A stretch of DNA of 64,000 bases from Dryococelus australis (GCA_029891345.1 CM056993.1:110162123-110226122), one strand, 5' to 3'. Shown: positions 12,001 through 27,000, counted from the first letter of the stretch. Notes: generated by a model from the letters alone, not told the origin. A program made the numbers and translations.

Positions 12001-15000
12001 GCTAACACCGACGCGCGGCAAGCTGTGCAGTTAGCTACGCCTCACACCATGCAGGGTGCCTTGGCCCGTGCACTGGAAGAAGAGTCAGCACGGCAGTCAT
12101 CAGTGCCCGACGTCCGGTGCGGGCAGTGATGCTTGATGAATGGCAGGACGACAGCGTTAAGGGGATGTTGAAGGACTTGCAGATGACCATGAGGAACATC
12201 GCCCCCAGGGTGCGCACTACGGAGACTCGCCATCCCCCACCCAAACTGCCACAATGTTGGACATGTGGACAGCTGGGGCACCTGAGAGCCAATTGTCCTC
12301 AGCAACAGCAGCAGCAGCAACACCCAGCAACAGCCAGCAACAGCAGCAGCAGCAACAGCCAGGGAGCAGGGACCAAGGGGCAAAGGTCGGTAATTGCTGG
12401 AGAGAAGGCCCCAATACTTTTGCAAGTGCGCTCAACGAAACAAGACTCCAATGTCATATTGGTGGAGGGGAGTCTAGATGATGTTTCTTGCCAGATGGTC
12501 GTTAACACAGGAGCGACTATAACAGTGGTAAGACCCGACATTCTTGGGCCTTCCCCCCAGCGATCATCCAATAAGAGCATGGATCACTGCTATTTAACAA
12601 CAGTAATGGGCGAGACAACACCAGTCAAAGGCAAGAGAAAGGTACTCTTACAGCTCGGTAACCTTGAGATAGAGCATGATATTTACATAGCAGAAATAGG
12701 GGACGAATGCATTTTGGGTCTTGATGTATTACGTAAGCTGGGATGCCGTACTAATACTCGACTGGGGGTGTTACGTGTAGGTAATAAAGAGAAGGTAGTG
12801 TCAACACGATGAGAATTATCTTCACTAATGAGCTGCCCAGTAGTGTGTAATCAGTCAACTGTGCTCCCTGCTTCTAGAGAAGTTGTTATTCCAGGCAGAT
12901 GCTAGCAAAAATTTATCAGGCAATTGGACATAATCGAACAAGCTCAGGAAGGTGGCATTTTACTCTAGTACCATTGTAGTCAGGACATTGATTTCTTCAA
13001 AATTGGACAGTTTGCCTGTTAGGATGATTAATTTGTCTGACCATGCTATCCGCCTTGAAAAGGGGGCCACAATGGGGTTTTGCAAGCAAGTCTCACAGGT
13101 ACTTCCAAATGTTCCAGAAGCTTCACTGTCACAACCTACTAAATATCCTCTTTCAGATGCTCTGGGGAACTGCTTATAAGAACAAAAGAAAACCTCAACT
13201 GGCGACAGGAGAGGGCAGTTTCAGAATTGTTACAGAGAAATAGAGATGCTTTCTCCTGCGAGCCCAATGACCTTGGCGGAACTAATGTTGCATGCCACCA
13301 CATCGACACAGGGGACCCATAAAACAGCCACCAAGGCGACTACCGCTAGCTTCATATGAGGTTGTTGACGGGATTCTGAAAGAGATGAGAGATTTAGATG
13401 TGATACAGCCAACAGTTAGTCCATAGTCTTCTCGCATTGTGCTTGTTAAAAAGAATGATGGCTCTATTAGATTTTGTGTTGATTACCACCAACTTAATAA
13501 TGTGACCAAGAAAGATTCTTATCCACTCCCTAGGATAGACGACACCCTGAATAGCCTAGCAGGGTCACAGTGGTTTTCTACTCTAGACATGAAGAGCGGG
13601 TATTGGCAGTGCATGGTGGCCCAGGAAGCAAGGAAAAGACTGCCTTTTGTGTCCAACAGAAAGGAATCTGGCAATTCAAGGTTATGCCCTTTGAGCTAGG
13701 CAAAGCCCTGCAACCTTCGAACGACTAATGGAGAAAGTTCTGCCCTTAGATATTTGTCAGGTGTACCTAAACAACATTGGGATCACAGGAAGAACATTTG
13801 ATGAGCACCTGGCACGCTTAGATTCTATGTTTCAGAAAGTGACTGTGGCCTATCTGAAATTGGTTCCCAAGAAATGCCACCTTTTCCAAAAGAAAATTAA
13901 TTTCTTGGGCCATGTTGTATCGGCCCATGGGATTGAAAGAGACCCTGAGAAAACCAGAGTAATAAGAGACTGACCTCTACCAAAGGATAAAATTGAAATT
14001 AGAAGTTTTCTGGGCTTATGTGCTTACTACCGTCAATTTGTGCCTGGGTTCACCACTATCATCAAACCTCTGCATGAATTGACTGAGGCAAAAAGGAAAT
14101 TTTGTTGGACCCCAGAGTGCAAAAGTGCTTTCAATAGACTAAAGGAAATTATGATATCTTCCACAGTACTGGGCTTCCTGAGTAGAGAGGGTGAATTTAT
14201 TCTGGCTACTGATGCTAGTGATGTTGGAATCGGGGCTGTGTTATCTCGGATCCAGGGTAGAAAAGAGCGGCCATTGGAATACTTCAGTAAGGTGCTACAC
14301 AAGCCAGAGAGGAACTACTGTGTGACATGCAGGGAACTTTTGGCAGTGGCGAAGACAATTGCACATTTTCATTCATATCTTTATGACTGACACTTCATCC
14401 TAAGAACTGATCATGCTTCATTACCCTGGCTACTAAATTTCAATAACCCAGAAGGTCAAATAGCCCGGTAGATACAGCACCTGCAAGATTGTAAATAAAA
14501 TAAGGAAATTATAATTAATTCTTTCATATAAAAAGACCTCCATCCCTTAACGAACTTGGTATAGCCCACATGAATTCTAGAGAGAGAAATTGTAACAATA
14601 CTTAACTCAATATATAAGATATACCTGATGAAATTCGTAAAATAAAATATAATTCAACTTATAACACTGGTATCTACTTTTGAGGTAGTTACAGTTAATT
14701 TGTAAAAATGAACACTATACTGCTATAATATTCATTGGCTTACGTTTTCTATCAAGTTAAAGTCAACAAACAATTTCGTAAAAAAAAATACAACAATCTA
14801 GAAGGTGTCAGATAGCAAAGCATCTCGGCATAATGACTGGTACAAATTGCCAAAATTTTATTTGTAAGTGTGAGCATGTACACCATATTTTCAATTATGA
14901 CAAAAATTGAATTTAATAAGAGTAGTATGTGATTGACCGTGGATGTAAGACAACGAGAATTCACTGTGAACCACATATTGCTGTTGTCAAACACAAACAA

Positions 15001-18000
15001 GTTTTATGTGAATGTCAAACACATATATGTTTTTCATTGTGGACCTAATATTACCAGTGAATGGTCATCAAAGCAGCCAAGCTCACGTCGTACAAAATAC
15101 ATGCTCACAATTGAAGCCACAGTACCATGTTGATCACATTGGGACCCTAAAATTCCATAGTTTTCTACACTGAACTCGCAGTGAAACCTCACCTGTCACT
15201 ACTACCCCACAAGTCTAACTTACAAACTGTACTTTCCACCCACCGCCTTAAAAAACCGGGCAGGAATATCGGAGTGTGTGAACTTGTGGAACATAAAGTG
15301 CACAGCACTACACGGCAGAGGAGCGTGACACACCAGCTATTTATTACCAGCATTTTAATGCCATACAACCACAAAGATGGTATTAAATACAGATGTAAAA
15401 TCATGTGCAAAACTTGATAAATGAAATTTTAGACTTAGTTGAGAAACAAGTAGACACCCTGTCTTATTCGAACCACCCAACCAGACATCTAGTAAACCTC
15501 ACCTACACTGGTTAATTACACAGTACCAAGATTCCTTATTAGGATACAATCCAATTCTCGCCGCATATCCTCCCCACCTCATATCATCCTTTAGCTTGGA
15601 CTATTACCTGGGCCTGACTTCGCCGTAGCAAGCAACGGCTGCAGTTCAACCACCACCACCTACAAGTCACCGGTCTCAACCAGCTAGAGCTCTTCACTCA
15701 GGAATATCCAAGGTAAGGCATCGCCCTAGTATAGTTTTATTCACACCTGACTTTGCCCTCATACGAGAACCTACACGTCCATATACATACATACACAGGG
15801 AAAGAAAATCAGCATGACACTCCCCTGTAATCAGTTTGACATTACCTGAATGTCTTTCATGATGCTGACATCACAATGATTGATGTACACTTCTTCCTTG
15901 GCCAAACAAACCACTCGCAGATCTACCATAAGTTAACAACTAGCGTTAGAATCAGGGGTTCAACTCCACAAGCCAACAGAAACAAGCCTTCTCTACCGCA
16001 GCCCCAACGTGATCGACACCACGCCCAGCTGGCACTTTAACCTACACATCTTGTGAATAATGGGCTCATGACACAGCTCCGACATTATCTAGCGTTTATG
16101 TTAACATGTGCAGAATTTATGTGTAGTGCTATTTTGCTATAATTTCTCATAATAGGCAGTGTACACACAACACTATGTTTAGCATTACAGTACAATGGCA
16201 AGTGGAGTACCTGACAGCGTGTTGATAAAATATACAGCCTCCACGTGACACACCAGCTGATTTGCGAAAGGATAAATAAACAAAAAGTAAACATTTGGTA
16301 CTTCTTTCGTTGAAATGTCAAGATTTTGCCAAGTTACATGAGACAGAGAATTAGTAGTGTTCCACCACATTATGCTATCATACAATGCTATTCCTCTCAC
16401 ACTTGCTTTTTGTAACCCACCTCCCCCTTCCTTTTTCCCTTTAAGTAACTGTTCAAAACTACATGGCTGTAAAAGAACTGTAGCAAATTTTGTACCAGAA
16501 ATAAGAGTTGATCATATATGATAACATAAAGTACAGATACTATTAACACTGAGAGTCCTATCAGTAATGATATGATCATTCACTGGTGAGCTAATTAGTC
16601 AGGAACTAGCAATCTGAAGGAGCACAGGTAGTTCAAAAAACAGTTCAGTAAACCATTAATGCAGTCTATGAAAACTTAACTATGTACTTGCCAACTGACT
16701 GCACCAGTCGAGCCATAAATATTTCCAAGTCCACATGCAAGATATCTAGCACTAAGGTCTTGCAGAATTCCCATACACTCCTATAAAGTACAAACATATA
16801 TCTTTTAAATTATATCGTACTAACATAGTTTGAATAATGGAGGTTGGTAAGAGCATAATTCACAAATTAGCACAAATGCCAGGTTTTCCATTTTTCAATT
16901 TGCTAGACATTCTGCGTGCAGAGAAATTCAAGTGATGTGCAACTGTGTACAAACCTTGGAGCTGGACCACCATCCATCACCTTGCATGTGTACACACTCT
17001 TTCTCTCAGGGTCCTTCAAACTTCCATATACTCTTGTTGAACAGAATCCCACAGGGAAAATGAACTCCTCTGTATGGTAGTCTGGTCGGTCAGAAACCAC
17101 CTGTCAAAATAATTACTGCTGCATTAGTTTTTTACCAAGCCAACTCTATATATGTGTGTTCAGTTGTATAACTTAACTACATTATCTACAGGTTGTTGCA
17201 AAACTGCATGTCAATAATTCGGGGAAACATTCCTCATATCTGAAGGATGAAAAAATGTTATGTGAACACAGGTCCGCAAACGCTTTGTTTCTTTACTACA
17301 GCCCGTAATACATAATGTACAGTGTATGGCCTGCGGGCTGGATGTACAGTGTATGGCCCGCGGGCTGGATCATATGTTACTGTGGAATGCTGTAACATAC
17401 CAACCCCCGAAGAGTCCTGATTTGAATCCACCAGGCTTTTATTTGTGGAGACATTTAAAGGCATTGTGTATGCAACCCCAGTGGACGATGTGGTCACCCT
17501 CCATAACCACAGCTATGGTGGGTTGCAAAATATTCAGGAATTTTCCAGGGATTCATCAACACATCCTGGTGTCCATGCAACGGCGGGTTGATGCATGTGT
17601 TTGTGCAGATGGAGGGCATTTTGAACATTTCCTTTTGTGCTGATAAGCTTCCACACTTGTGTAACTAATTTCTGTGCAGTTCCTACTGTTCTAGGTGCAG
17701 TGTCATAGTGTGAGGTGTCATGTATCATGCAAACGAGCACTGCAATGGCACTCCACAGTACCATGATCCAGCCCGTGGGCCATACACTGTATGTTACATA
17801 TTAAGGGCTGTAGTAAAAAAAAACGAAGCGTTTATGGACCTATGTTCATATAACATTTTTTCATCCTCCAGATGTGAGAAATGTTTCCCCGAAGTATTGA
17901 CATGCCATTTTGCAACATCCCTTGCAAAAATGTTCTTAACTTCATAAATAAATTCACAGAAACTGTGTATATATTTGTTTTCACTGCATATCTGTGCTTT

Positions 18001-21000
18001 ATTTGCCACACAGTAGAATCTTATTAACTCGGGATGGCCAGAACTTGGCTAATTAAAAATAAGCACATTAAACAGAGTAACCATTCATAACCCAAAAGTA
18101 TACACACAATGACCATGCATGATAGCTGCAGCAGTAAAAACTAAACTGAGATCACAGGACATCATAGTTTCCAAGTGCCATTAGGCTTTGTTTATACCGG
18201 ATATGATGCAACAAAAAAGACATTAAATAATGGATGGAGGGAAAACATGAAATTAAATTCGAATTTAATCACTGTGAGCGAAACAATTAAGGACCATACA
18301 TGACGCTAAGCAAAACAAATCAGCACAACAATCACTCAGCTTGCTGACCACACAGTCTGAATGAACCCCATAGCAAAATAAATATGTAAACCAATAATTT
18401 TGCAGGAAGTCACTATGATTTTAAACAACTCTACAACGATGGTATGAACAGCACTACTGTTGTTTATAGCATTGCCTCAACAAATTTTAGGTCTATGTAC
18501 ACATTTAAACTAGCAATGACAAGTACATGTATTTGAAATTGCAATTACAAGACTGCAATAATGCAACTTCCACTTTTTAGAATGATTGTTAATTTTTACA
18601 ATACAAAAATTACAGCTAAAAAATTACAGTTTGCATATTAATTACAATGGAAAGTAGTGAACTGCAGTTTGAATTATCAGCATACAATTGTATACATTCA
18701 AAAACAAAAAAAAAATATAAAACATCACTGTGATAGGCATTTCTGTAATTTTTTTTTTTAAGTTAGCCTCAAGTATGAATACAAGCAGTATATGATTCAA
18801 TCAATGGTTTGGCAATTGAATGTATGTCCAGTTTTTCCTGGATTAATTAAGTTTTGTGTCACAGATTTTGCACAAGTACTGTCACCACTGCCACTACACT
18901 GATGTTTCCTCCCACATGTTAAATGCTTCCTTTCACTTAATGTTGCAACATAATGCACAATATGCACAAAAAAAAATGTCTTGTGTTCCTGTGTGCAGTG
19001 CACAAAATATAGACAAACTAGCAGTAACTTCAGGGACCTGGAGGGAGTGGATGGTTGCAGGTGCAAGATGTGCTTGCAGCAATGCCCTGAACAGGGTACA
19101 GCATGGATACCGGGCAACAGATTCTGCGGAGGAAGGGGGGAGAAGGTTAGGTGACTGACATCCCCTATTTATCCCCTTGTGCAATAATGCTTCAAGTGCA
19201 GGCAGACTGTCTAAAAATAACTTTTTTCTTGTTACCTGTGCACTATATAAAGCACATTAACTCAAATAACAAACATTAATTAGATTTAAAATGTTGGCGC
19301 ACTTTCAGGGGAGGGGGGTGCGGAGTTGGCATACTTCCTTCCCCCTTTTTGACTTCTCCTATCTCGCTGTTAAAAGTGATGGATAAGTCACTGGTATGAG
19401 TGCTGATTTCCTTTGGGATATAATTGAGGTGGCCCTTCGGAGGTAGAGAAATGTCGGATAGGGGTTTTGCTCATGTTGGGATACCGCCTGGTAGAAGGGT
19501 TCTGATTAATTGGAGAGGAATCAAACCCCAGGGTGAGCTTGATCATGATTGGCTTCCTCCCAGGGAGTTTGATCTTGCTCACAATGAAGGCAGTCAAGAT
19601 ACGGGATACCAGCTGTCAGAAATTAAAGAATTTAATGATAATGAAATGGAGGTGTTTGAGATTTGTCCCTAGACAACGTCCTACTCAGCCTCTCGCTCTT
19701 TTCCTGGGCTCCTGTACGGGGCAGGCCGCGTGGGCTAACAAGCAGATATGAAGTCGAGGGTGGGGGATGCCAGCCTGGGTTTACATACTGGTTTGGGGCG
19801 AATGATAATATTGAGTACTTTCCCGGCAGCGGTGCCAATTCTACACATGGTAGGGGGTATAGTGATGCTAGGCTGTACAGTTGGCAATTGTTTTGCTACC
19901 AGTGTAGCCATTGGTGAGATGCAATAACATATGTGGTCATAATCGGCCCACAGCAAACAAATCCCTAATAGTGAATCTAAATACCTATTTTGGTGTTCAT
20001 CAATAGTGAGGACTTCCTTACAGGCTGTTATAGATCTTACCTCGTGCGGGGGTTGATAGGGTACATACTCACTAGCGGATTCAGATCTGTGACTATCCTC
20101 TGGCTGTATTAAACCTCAATGTACAGCTCGTCGAGCAAGATGGCGAATGTGACTCTGTTGTTCACCTCCTTTAGTCATCGGTACACTCAATGTCAATGAT
20201 TATATTAAAATAAAAAGAAAATAATAACTAGACTAATTTATTACTACACTAGGCTCTGTCTAAATACCACTAAACGGAATTGCTCAATCTTATCCTAGCC
20301 GTCGGACTACTGCCCTCAGGGGAGTGTCTTGTTCAGTAACTTCAAGGTGCTGCACGTGAGACAAGACTATCTAGGTCAGAGTGCTATCACAAGTATGTTC
20401 GGGTGCACTGGACACACCTCAGGAGTCCCAGTGCTGTACAGACTAGATCCTTGTGCAGGCTCCAGGAAACCTAAGGGTTCAGTCCACTCGTTTGTACTCT
20501 GCAGAGATTGCATAATTAATATTGAGTCGTAATTAATAATATTACAATTCTAAATTAATAAATTACAAAATGAATGGGGAATGAGAAATGACTATCTCAC
20601 CAAGTATTATATTTTACTGAGCGTGTCTGCTGACGCTTTCGGAAAACAGTGGGTATAGCGGCTCGGTATAGTGGAAATTAAAGTTTAAATAATTAATTAA
20701 ATTAATATTTACATTAGGTGAAGATGAACCTGAATTGCATTGCAACTTTCAAAGTAATAAATCTCAACCAGCTAAAGTTTTTCAGTTTACACTGAAGTAA
20801 GGAGGGGTGCTTAGTATCCAGAAGGTACGTCGATGCAGCCTACTACCGCTGAAGTCAAGGAATGACCTGGGTAAAGGGGTGCACAGGTGAGGACGTCAAG
20901 GGATGCCTCTGGATCTTCCCTTCGGGGGCTGTGGGGTAGGTGCTGAAGAGCAGTCTGCCGGCTGCTGGAGCTGGAATTGGGAGCCTTTTCAAGCTGCTAA

Positions 21001-24000
21001 GGATGGAAAGAGCCTTCTTCGGGCTTGGCAAGATTGGCCTTGTTCACACCTAGGAGAGCCCCCAAACTCTTCGGTCGGTGGGCCTGCAAACTCTGGCAAG
21101 AAAGTTTTTGGCTGTCCTTATATACTCAAAATCACAGCTTCATGGCTTTCACAGGGGTACGGGGGTTGGTAGCCTTCCATCGCAGAGGTAGATTATTTCA
21201 GGGTATCTGACGGCACCACTCATTTCTTATCGCCCTGGATGGAAGCTGACAACATATTTACTGCCTCCTCTCGAGGCTTGACGGCTATGTCGTCACTGGT
21301 CGCAGGGGTGCTGCCATCCTGCGGTGTCGCTGTTAACTTCTTTCTCTGCTCTGGTGTGTCTGCGACTTGGTGGGTAACACAATCTTCGTTTGTAGGGTTA
21401 GCGGCCGCATGCTAATTTCTGAGCGGGCAGTACAATTTATTATTAATACGTTAATTATTTTTGTCTCTGTAGTTGTCCAATGCGTAGTCAACCCCGTAGC
21501 CACTGAAATAATTGACTGCTGCTTTAGACTTGCCCGAAATGCTCTCAGTGCTTACTGATGGGGTGAGGGTGAAATCGTCAAGTAGAGTACGTAGGCACGC
21601 TGTGCAGTAGTGTGACATGCATCAATGTATAAAAAAATAATTAATACAACATGCTTAAAACCATTTAAATATTTTTAATTATTTTCAGTGCTAACTAATA
21701 GCTCTGCAAATGATGTGATTATACATAAATTTGCACCCATGATTCCTGGAGTACAAGCAAAGAAAGCATGGAACTATGCACCCATTTACTCACTCACATA
21801 ACATAGACCCAAGAATACACACACACAAAAGAAAGCACCTAACTGGGACCTATAAATTGCTGGCAAGTAAAAGGCAGCTTCTTGTTTTGAATGGCACAAG
21901 ACATATATCGGAGGATGGAAGTGAGAAAGGATGAGAAGGCAAGGGTGACGAGACAATGAATGCTCAATGCTCCTACCATGTCCTGTTTTACATTTACTGA
22001 TGTACCATGTTGATGTACACCGTCCACAATAACAAACACGGAAGCTGCTAATGTAATGGCATGCTGAGAAATGCACACATACACACCATGTAAAAGTGAA
22101 TTTTTACAAAATAAACTGTGTATGAGACAATTTATCAGAGAAGTTGAGGAAATGGTCTACAAAAGAAAATTAATGGATAGTTGAAACTATGGTTTGAGAA
22201 GCTGCAGTTGACTGAAGGTTACTGTGTTGCAAATTACACTTATACAGTAAAAAAATGCCTACCTCCCCAAGGCTGTGAATAGTAAGTCCTCCCAGTATTA
22301 TCGGGAATACAGGCCGGCCCGTCACGTCCAGAGGAATAGGCTGGACTATCTTCTTCGCCTTGGGGGTATTCAGTTTTTTGGGTTTCGAATGAGTTTTCCC
22401 CGAGTCTTCAGAAACACAAAATCAGAAAACCTACACAATTAGGCAGCTCACAAATCAATAATCCAACACTAAATTTCATTCAGCATTCTATCAAGCAGTA
22501 AAAAGGTACTCCTGCTTACTGTAGACTTTTCAGCCCGATACACAGGTTCTCTAAATTAATTACTTGGACATAAATTAGCATTATAGACCCTACCGATAAC
22601 ATTCCAAGTAGAAATCATTCACCAAAAAATTAATTATGTCTATTTAATGCAGTAAACCATTACCAAAACAGACACACTATAAAACAGAAAGCTGTACAAA
22701 TATTAAAAAATATTATGGCCCCGGCCCCATTGCATTTACTGTGTATAACAGCCTGTATAAAATGAAAACCTTCACAATGTGGAAATTAAAGGTTTTTAAT
22801 GGAATGTACCATAATTTAAATGCATCCCAGTTGCATTAAAACTTGGTCAGAGGAAGCATATTTTAACATTTGAAATTACATATTTAAGTAAGTATGTAGA
22901 GAAAGCTCTAATCTTAGTCAAAGATAGAGTGTTTTTACAGTTCTCTAGGCAAAAAAGCATTATAATGTCGCGACATAGACACTAGTTATTGTGCAGCTAA
23001 CATGCGCACTCCACGGTTTGTGGAATATATTGGTTTGATGCAAGGTTGCGACTGTTCAGTAGTGTAAAAGTGGTGTTACAGAATCCCAATTCTGTCATGT
23101 GTGAAATGCCAAAGCTTAACTCTTTAATTTAGTGAAAGGTGAAAGTGACTGAAGATCACGAAAAAGAAAAAGTGCCTTCAAAACAATTATTGGAACAGTT
23201 TAGGCTTACGTGCAGGAAACCACACATAGTAAGGAGGAAATGAAAAGAAATTTCTTAAGGAATGGTTTATGGATACTGTGCAGAACAAATTAAACTATTG
23301 AATTTAAAATAAAATGTTTATGTTATAATGCAGAATCTTTTTCTTTCAAATTTAACTTTTGTGTTGTTTGACTGCCTCTTCACATGCCTGAAATGGAAAC
23401 CTGCTGAAACTGAAAATATTTCAGGGTCCCACAGAGTTTCACTTTAGACAGATTTTACTGTAGTATAGAAATCACATTTCATAAAAATTCTTTCTCTATT
23501 ATTTTTCTGTGATACTGTGACACATCTGTCATTTCTGCCACTTTTATGGCATGCAATCACAATGGTATATCATACTTCCAAGTATGATGAGTGGAGTGTA
23601 AAAACATAGATTTAGTTAAATATATGGTAGTAATAGGCAGCTAGGATACTAACTACATTATTAGAAAGAGATAGAAAACTTACATACTCACAGGGCAGAA
23701 GTCACAGACACACACACACATATACAAAGTCCGGCAAACACATTTTCCATGCAGATGCGCTGTCGCCACATTCTGCTGGCTGGACCAGCTTCTCTATTGT
23801 CTGAAGAATGTGACCCAACCAACAACATATAGTAACCAATGTTGTAACCGTGAAAAATGTATTCCATCCAACTTTGTGTACATGTCTGTCTGCAAGTACC
23901 ATCCTGTGAGCACTCGTGTTTTTTATCTCCTTTGTCATAATGTAATTAATTAAATATAAGTTTGTTGAATTATGTACCTTAGGTTCACAGTGTCAAGCAC

Positions 24001-27000
24001 ATAAAATGAAGCAAGTGACAAATAAATACAATTTACCATGCTAAATCAGTTAATTCTGAAACACTAGCCATTAAAAGTAATTAAAACTAATCCCCACCAC
24101 TAGTATCCAAAAATTTTTTCTTGGAGTGCTTCTTGGTAGAAGTGACACCTTCAAGAGCCCCTTGAGGAGGGCTGAGTCCAGAAGAATATTTGCCGCCATG
24201 AGATGGTAACTGAACATCTGACTCTGAAACACAACAGGCCACTTAAGCCACACCACCATCATATTGAAACCATGTTATGTCGCATATCTGCAAAATGTTG
24301 AGAGTTACTATAAATCCTAGTACAAACCATACCACATCATTTAACCTAGCTCCAACTACAATAGTGTTTGTAGGCAACATAAAATTCATTCAGCAATGTG
24401 TTTCTTAATTAATTTAGTTATTATATAAGATCCATCCTACCTAAATAAACAAAAATGGAGGAAGGGGACAAGGGGAGAACATCATTTTGAAGCTCTAAAT
24501 ATATCAAATGTTTTATGAGCACTTGATCCATCCCAAATCGCTTGGAGCCTAGTGTATATAAGGGATTGCTACGTCATTTTTTGGCCCTGATCACAACAGG
24601 ATGCAAAATAAATCTGTACATGATCTGATTTTTACTGTTCAATGGTCATCACTTAAAATTTAAAATAAACATGTTACAGGTACAAACATATACCAAGAGA
24701 AGAATAATAGCAGATTATTTTAATAAAATATTATGGCAACAATTTGATAATGCCCAAATGTTTCAAAACACAACTTACTGAACTCAATTTATTGTCATAC
24801 ACTGCTATGATATCCATGCTGCTGTAGAAAATTTCCATTATCTTTTCAGTCTTAATTCACTACTACAATTTCCTTACTCATTCCTAAGTTTTGAATAATC
24901 GTGATGTGTATGGGTTGCCTGGCTCCAACTGTGATCTAATGCACTAGGCAATCACACTGCACCCAAGATAGCCACCACTGCTGGCATGCAAAACAAAACC
25001 AAACCAAACACAGTACCTTATTTGTTGTGTTATCATAACGCAAACCCAGCATGACCCATAATGTTTCAAATATATACATTCTCCTTTCATATACAGCAAA
25101 AATCACACTTTTCTGACAACTTTCACGGCATCTGTACTACTTTTTTTTATGAGTTCTTCACATCGTACACTCAGATGCAGTGCTCAATTGGCAGTTGCTT
25201 TACTTCTACCTTAATACTGCCCTGTAAGTCAGCTGGGTTACTGGCAAAGTGCTGGAGTCTGACACTCAATGTCTGTGGTTGTTTCGATAGCGGCTCCAGT
25301 AAAGAAATTAAATGTGTGTGTGCCTGGTATTATACACAATTGTGACTGTACAGAAAGTTTGCCAGAAATATATTGGTGAACTCAGTGTGGACAATTGCCA
25401 CTGCCATCGACTTGGCAACGGGAAAATACATGGAGAACTTTGGCAGGGTTGCTATTATCGCATTAAGAACAAGTGGCTTGCCAACTGCGCAGATGTAACA
25501 CAACAGTGGCAGGAGACAAGTCGGTGGAGCTGTCAAATTGGAATCAGTGCCCGGGCTTCATGTCAACACATTCAGATACTACTATGTCCAGCAAACTTGC
25601 AGGTACTGTTTCTACACCTATCCACTTACGCCTGCCACTTTCAAGTGTGTGTTCATAGATGGCGTGGGTGCAGTAAAACTGATTTTGAGATACTGCCAAA
25701 GTGTTCATGTTAGCTTTCACGAGTAAAAACGACGTTACAGTAAATAAATGTCATAATTGCAGCATTGTCTGGCTACTACCTTTTGGTTGTTCATAATCAA
25801 TGGATAAGATAATTAATGTATGAAACTGTTACTGTGGTTCGCAAACTCTTGTATAAAGGTTACATCAAGTAAATGCAACATCAGTTTTCCTCCTTTGTTA
25901 TTTGGTTAAGGAACAACTTCCAAACGTTTCAGCACAACTCAACTTTCTTAATCAGAGACAGATTCAAATATGTTGGAAGGGGGACATAGTGAGTGTAATT
26001 TTGTGCTGAAAGGGGCGAGGCACATTTGACTTTCCCAGCACCCAGATTGGCTGTATCAGTGGCTTATCTAACAGCTCAGATGGTATGGTGCATTATTCAT
26101 AACTAAAAAAGATTTTTCTAGCAAGTTCAGAAGCATTATTTCAGTCGCCCCTTACCAGCTTTTCAAAGTTTACATGGTTCATCTGACCATCGTAATCACT
26201 GCAACAGACAGATGCAGCAGTATGCACGAGTATTTAGTAGGCTTCAGCTAAGCCAGCAGACTGGTACAAGGCAGCATGCAGACAAAAAAAATGGCCAATC
26301 AGATAAGGGAACACAGTTCCGCTAGTCTAGTATTCCACACAGCATCACTGTGTAGCACCCTCTAACCCACAGGCACATGTTTCATCTTTCCCAATGATGC
26401 CGCGACAAGCTTCGGAAAGCCTCACAGCCTCCCAGGTAGGTGCTCATTCAGATGTGGCAAAATTCTATGTAATGTTTCAATGTAGTTCAGTATTTTCTGT
26501 ACTCGATCAAAACTGAATACGATACTCTTTCCCATTAACATTTAAGACACCAAAGCCAATGGGTTGACGGTGCACTGGCTTGAGTATCCCTCTAGAAACC
26601 AATTCTCCTCAACACGGTCTTTAACCTATTGGCTGGACCATATATAGACCCTGGGAGCATCTGGCCCTAGCTTACCAGAGTGCATAGTTTGAGCACTGTG
26701 GATTTTATAAGCTTTTTTCTGGCCCACCCAGAGATGGGGAATTGGAATAATTGTGGGTACACAGCTGGGCATAGTTAGAGAAGTAACGTTACTTACGAGA
26801 TAAAAATAAGTAAAGAGTTAAGAATTACTACTTTAAAGTATGTAGTGGTGTCCGGCAGGCTCAGGCATGATCGTAGGTAAAAGTTCAGTAATGTAGCAGC
26901 ATGGGAAAGGACCTATTCTTTCTGGGGCCAGTGCCTTGGGTTAAACTCCAGTCGGAGTTCTATCAAATGATTGGTGTCTCTAGTGACATTATCAGCTGGG

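Larger units (their letters stand above)
9999..14597 (+). mobile_element. Ty3/Gypsy LTR retrotransposon (Gypsy element 1), defective
   Basis: A full 5' LTR (TGTTACG...TGTAACA) is followed by an insect Gypsy-type primer-binding site, then gag with a CCHC knuckle, protease, reverse transcriptase and RNase H. The coding part stops soon after RNase H at about 14490 and joins directly to the last ~107 bases of an LTR. Integrase and most of the 3' LTR are therefore deleted. The flanks ATAT (9995-9998) and ATAC (14598-14601) may be a 4-bp target duplication with one mismatch. Many stops and catalytic substitutions make it inactive. It lies in TBRG1 intron 5 on the opposite strand. Confidence 0.93.

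Noticed and set aside
12217-12580. Leu/Cys/Ala-rich minus-strand ORFs
   Set aside because: They are antisense to the CAG-rich Gln tract of Gypsy element 1 gag.
18010-18060. Possible pogo-type transposon end (CAGTAGAATCTTATTAACTC)
   Set aside because: Only one end is visible; no inverted partner or target duplication was found nearby.
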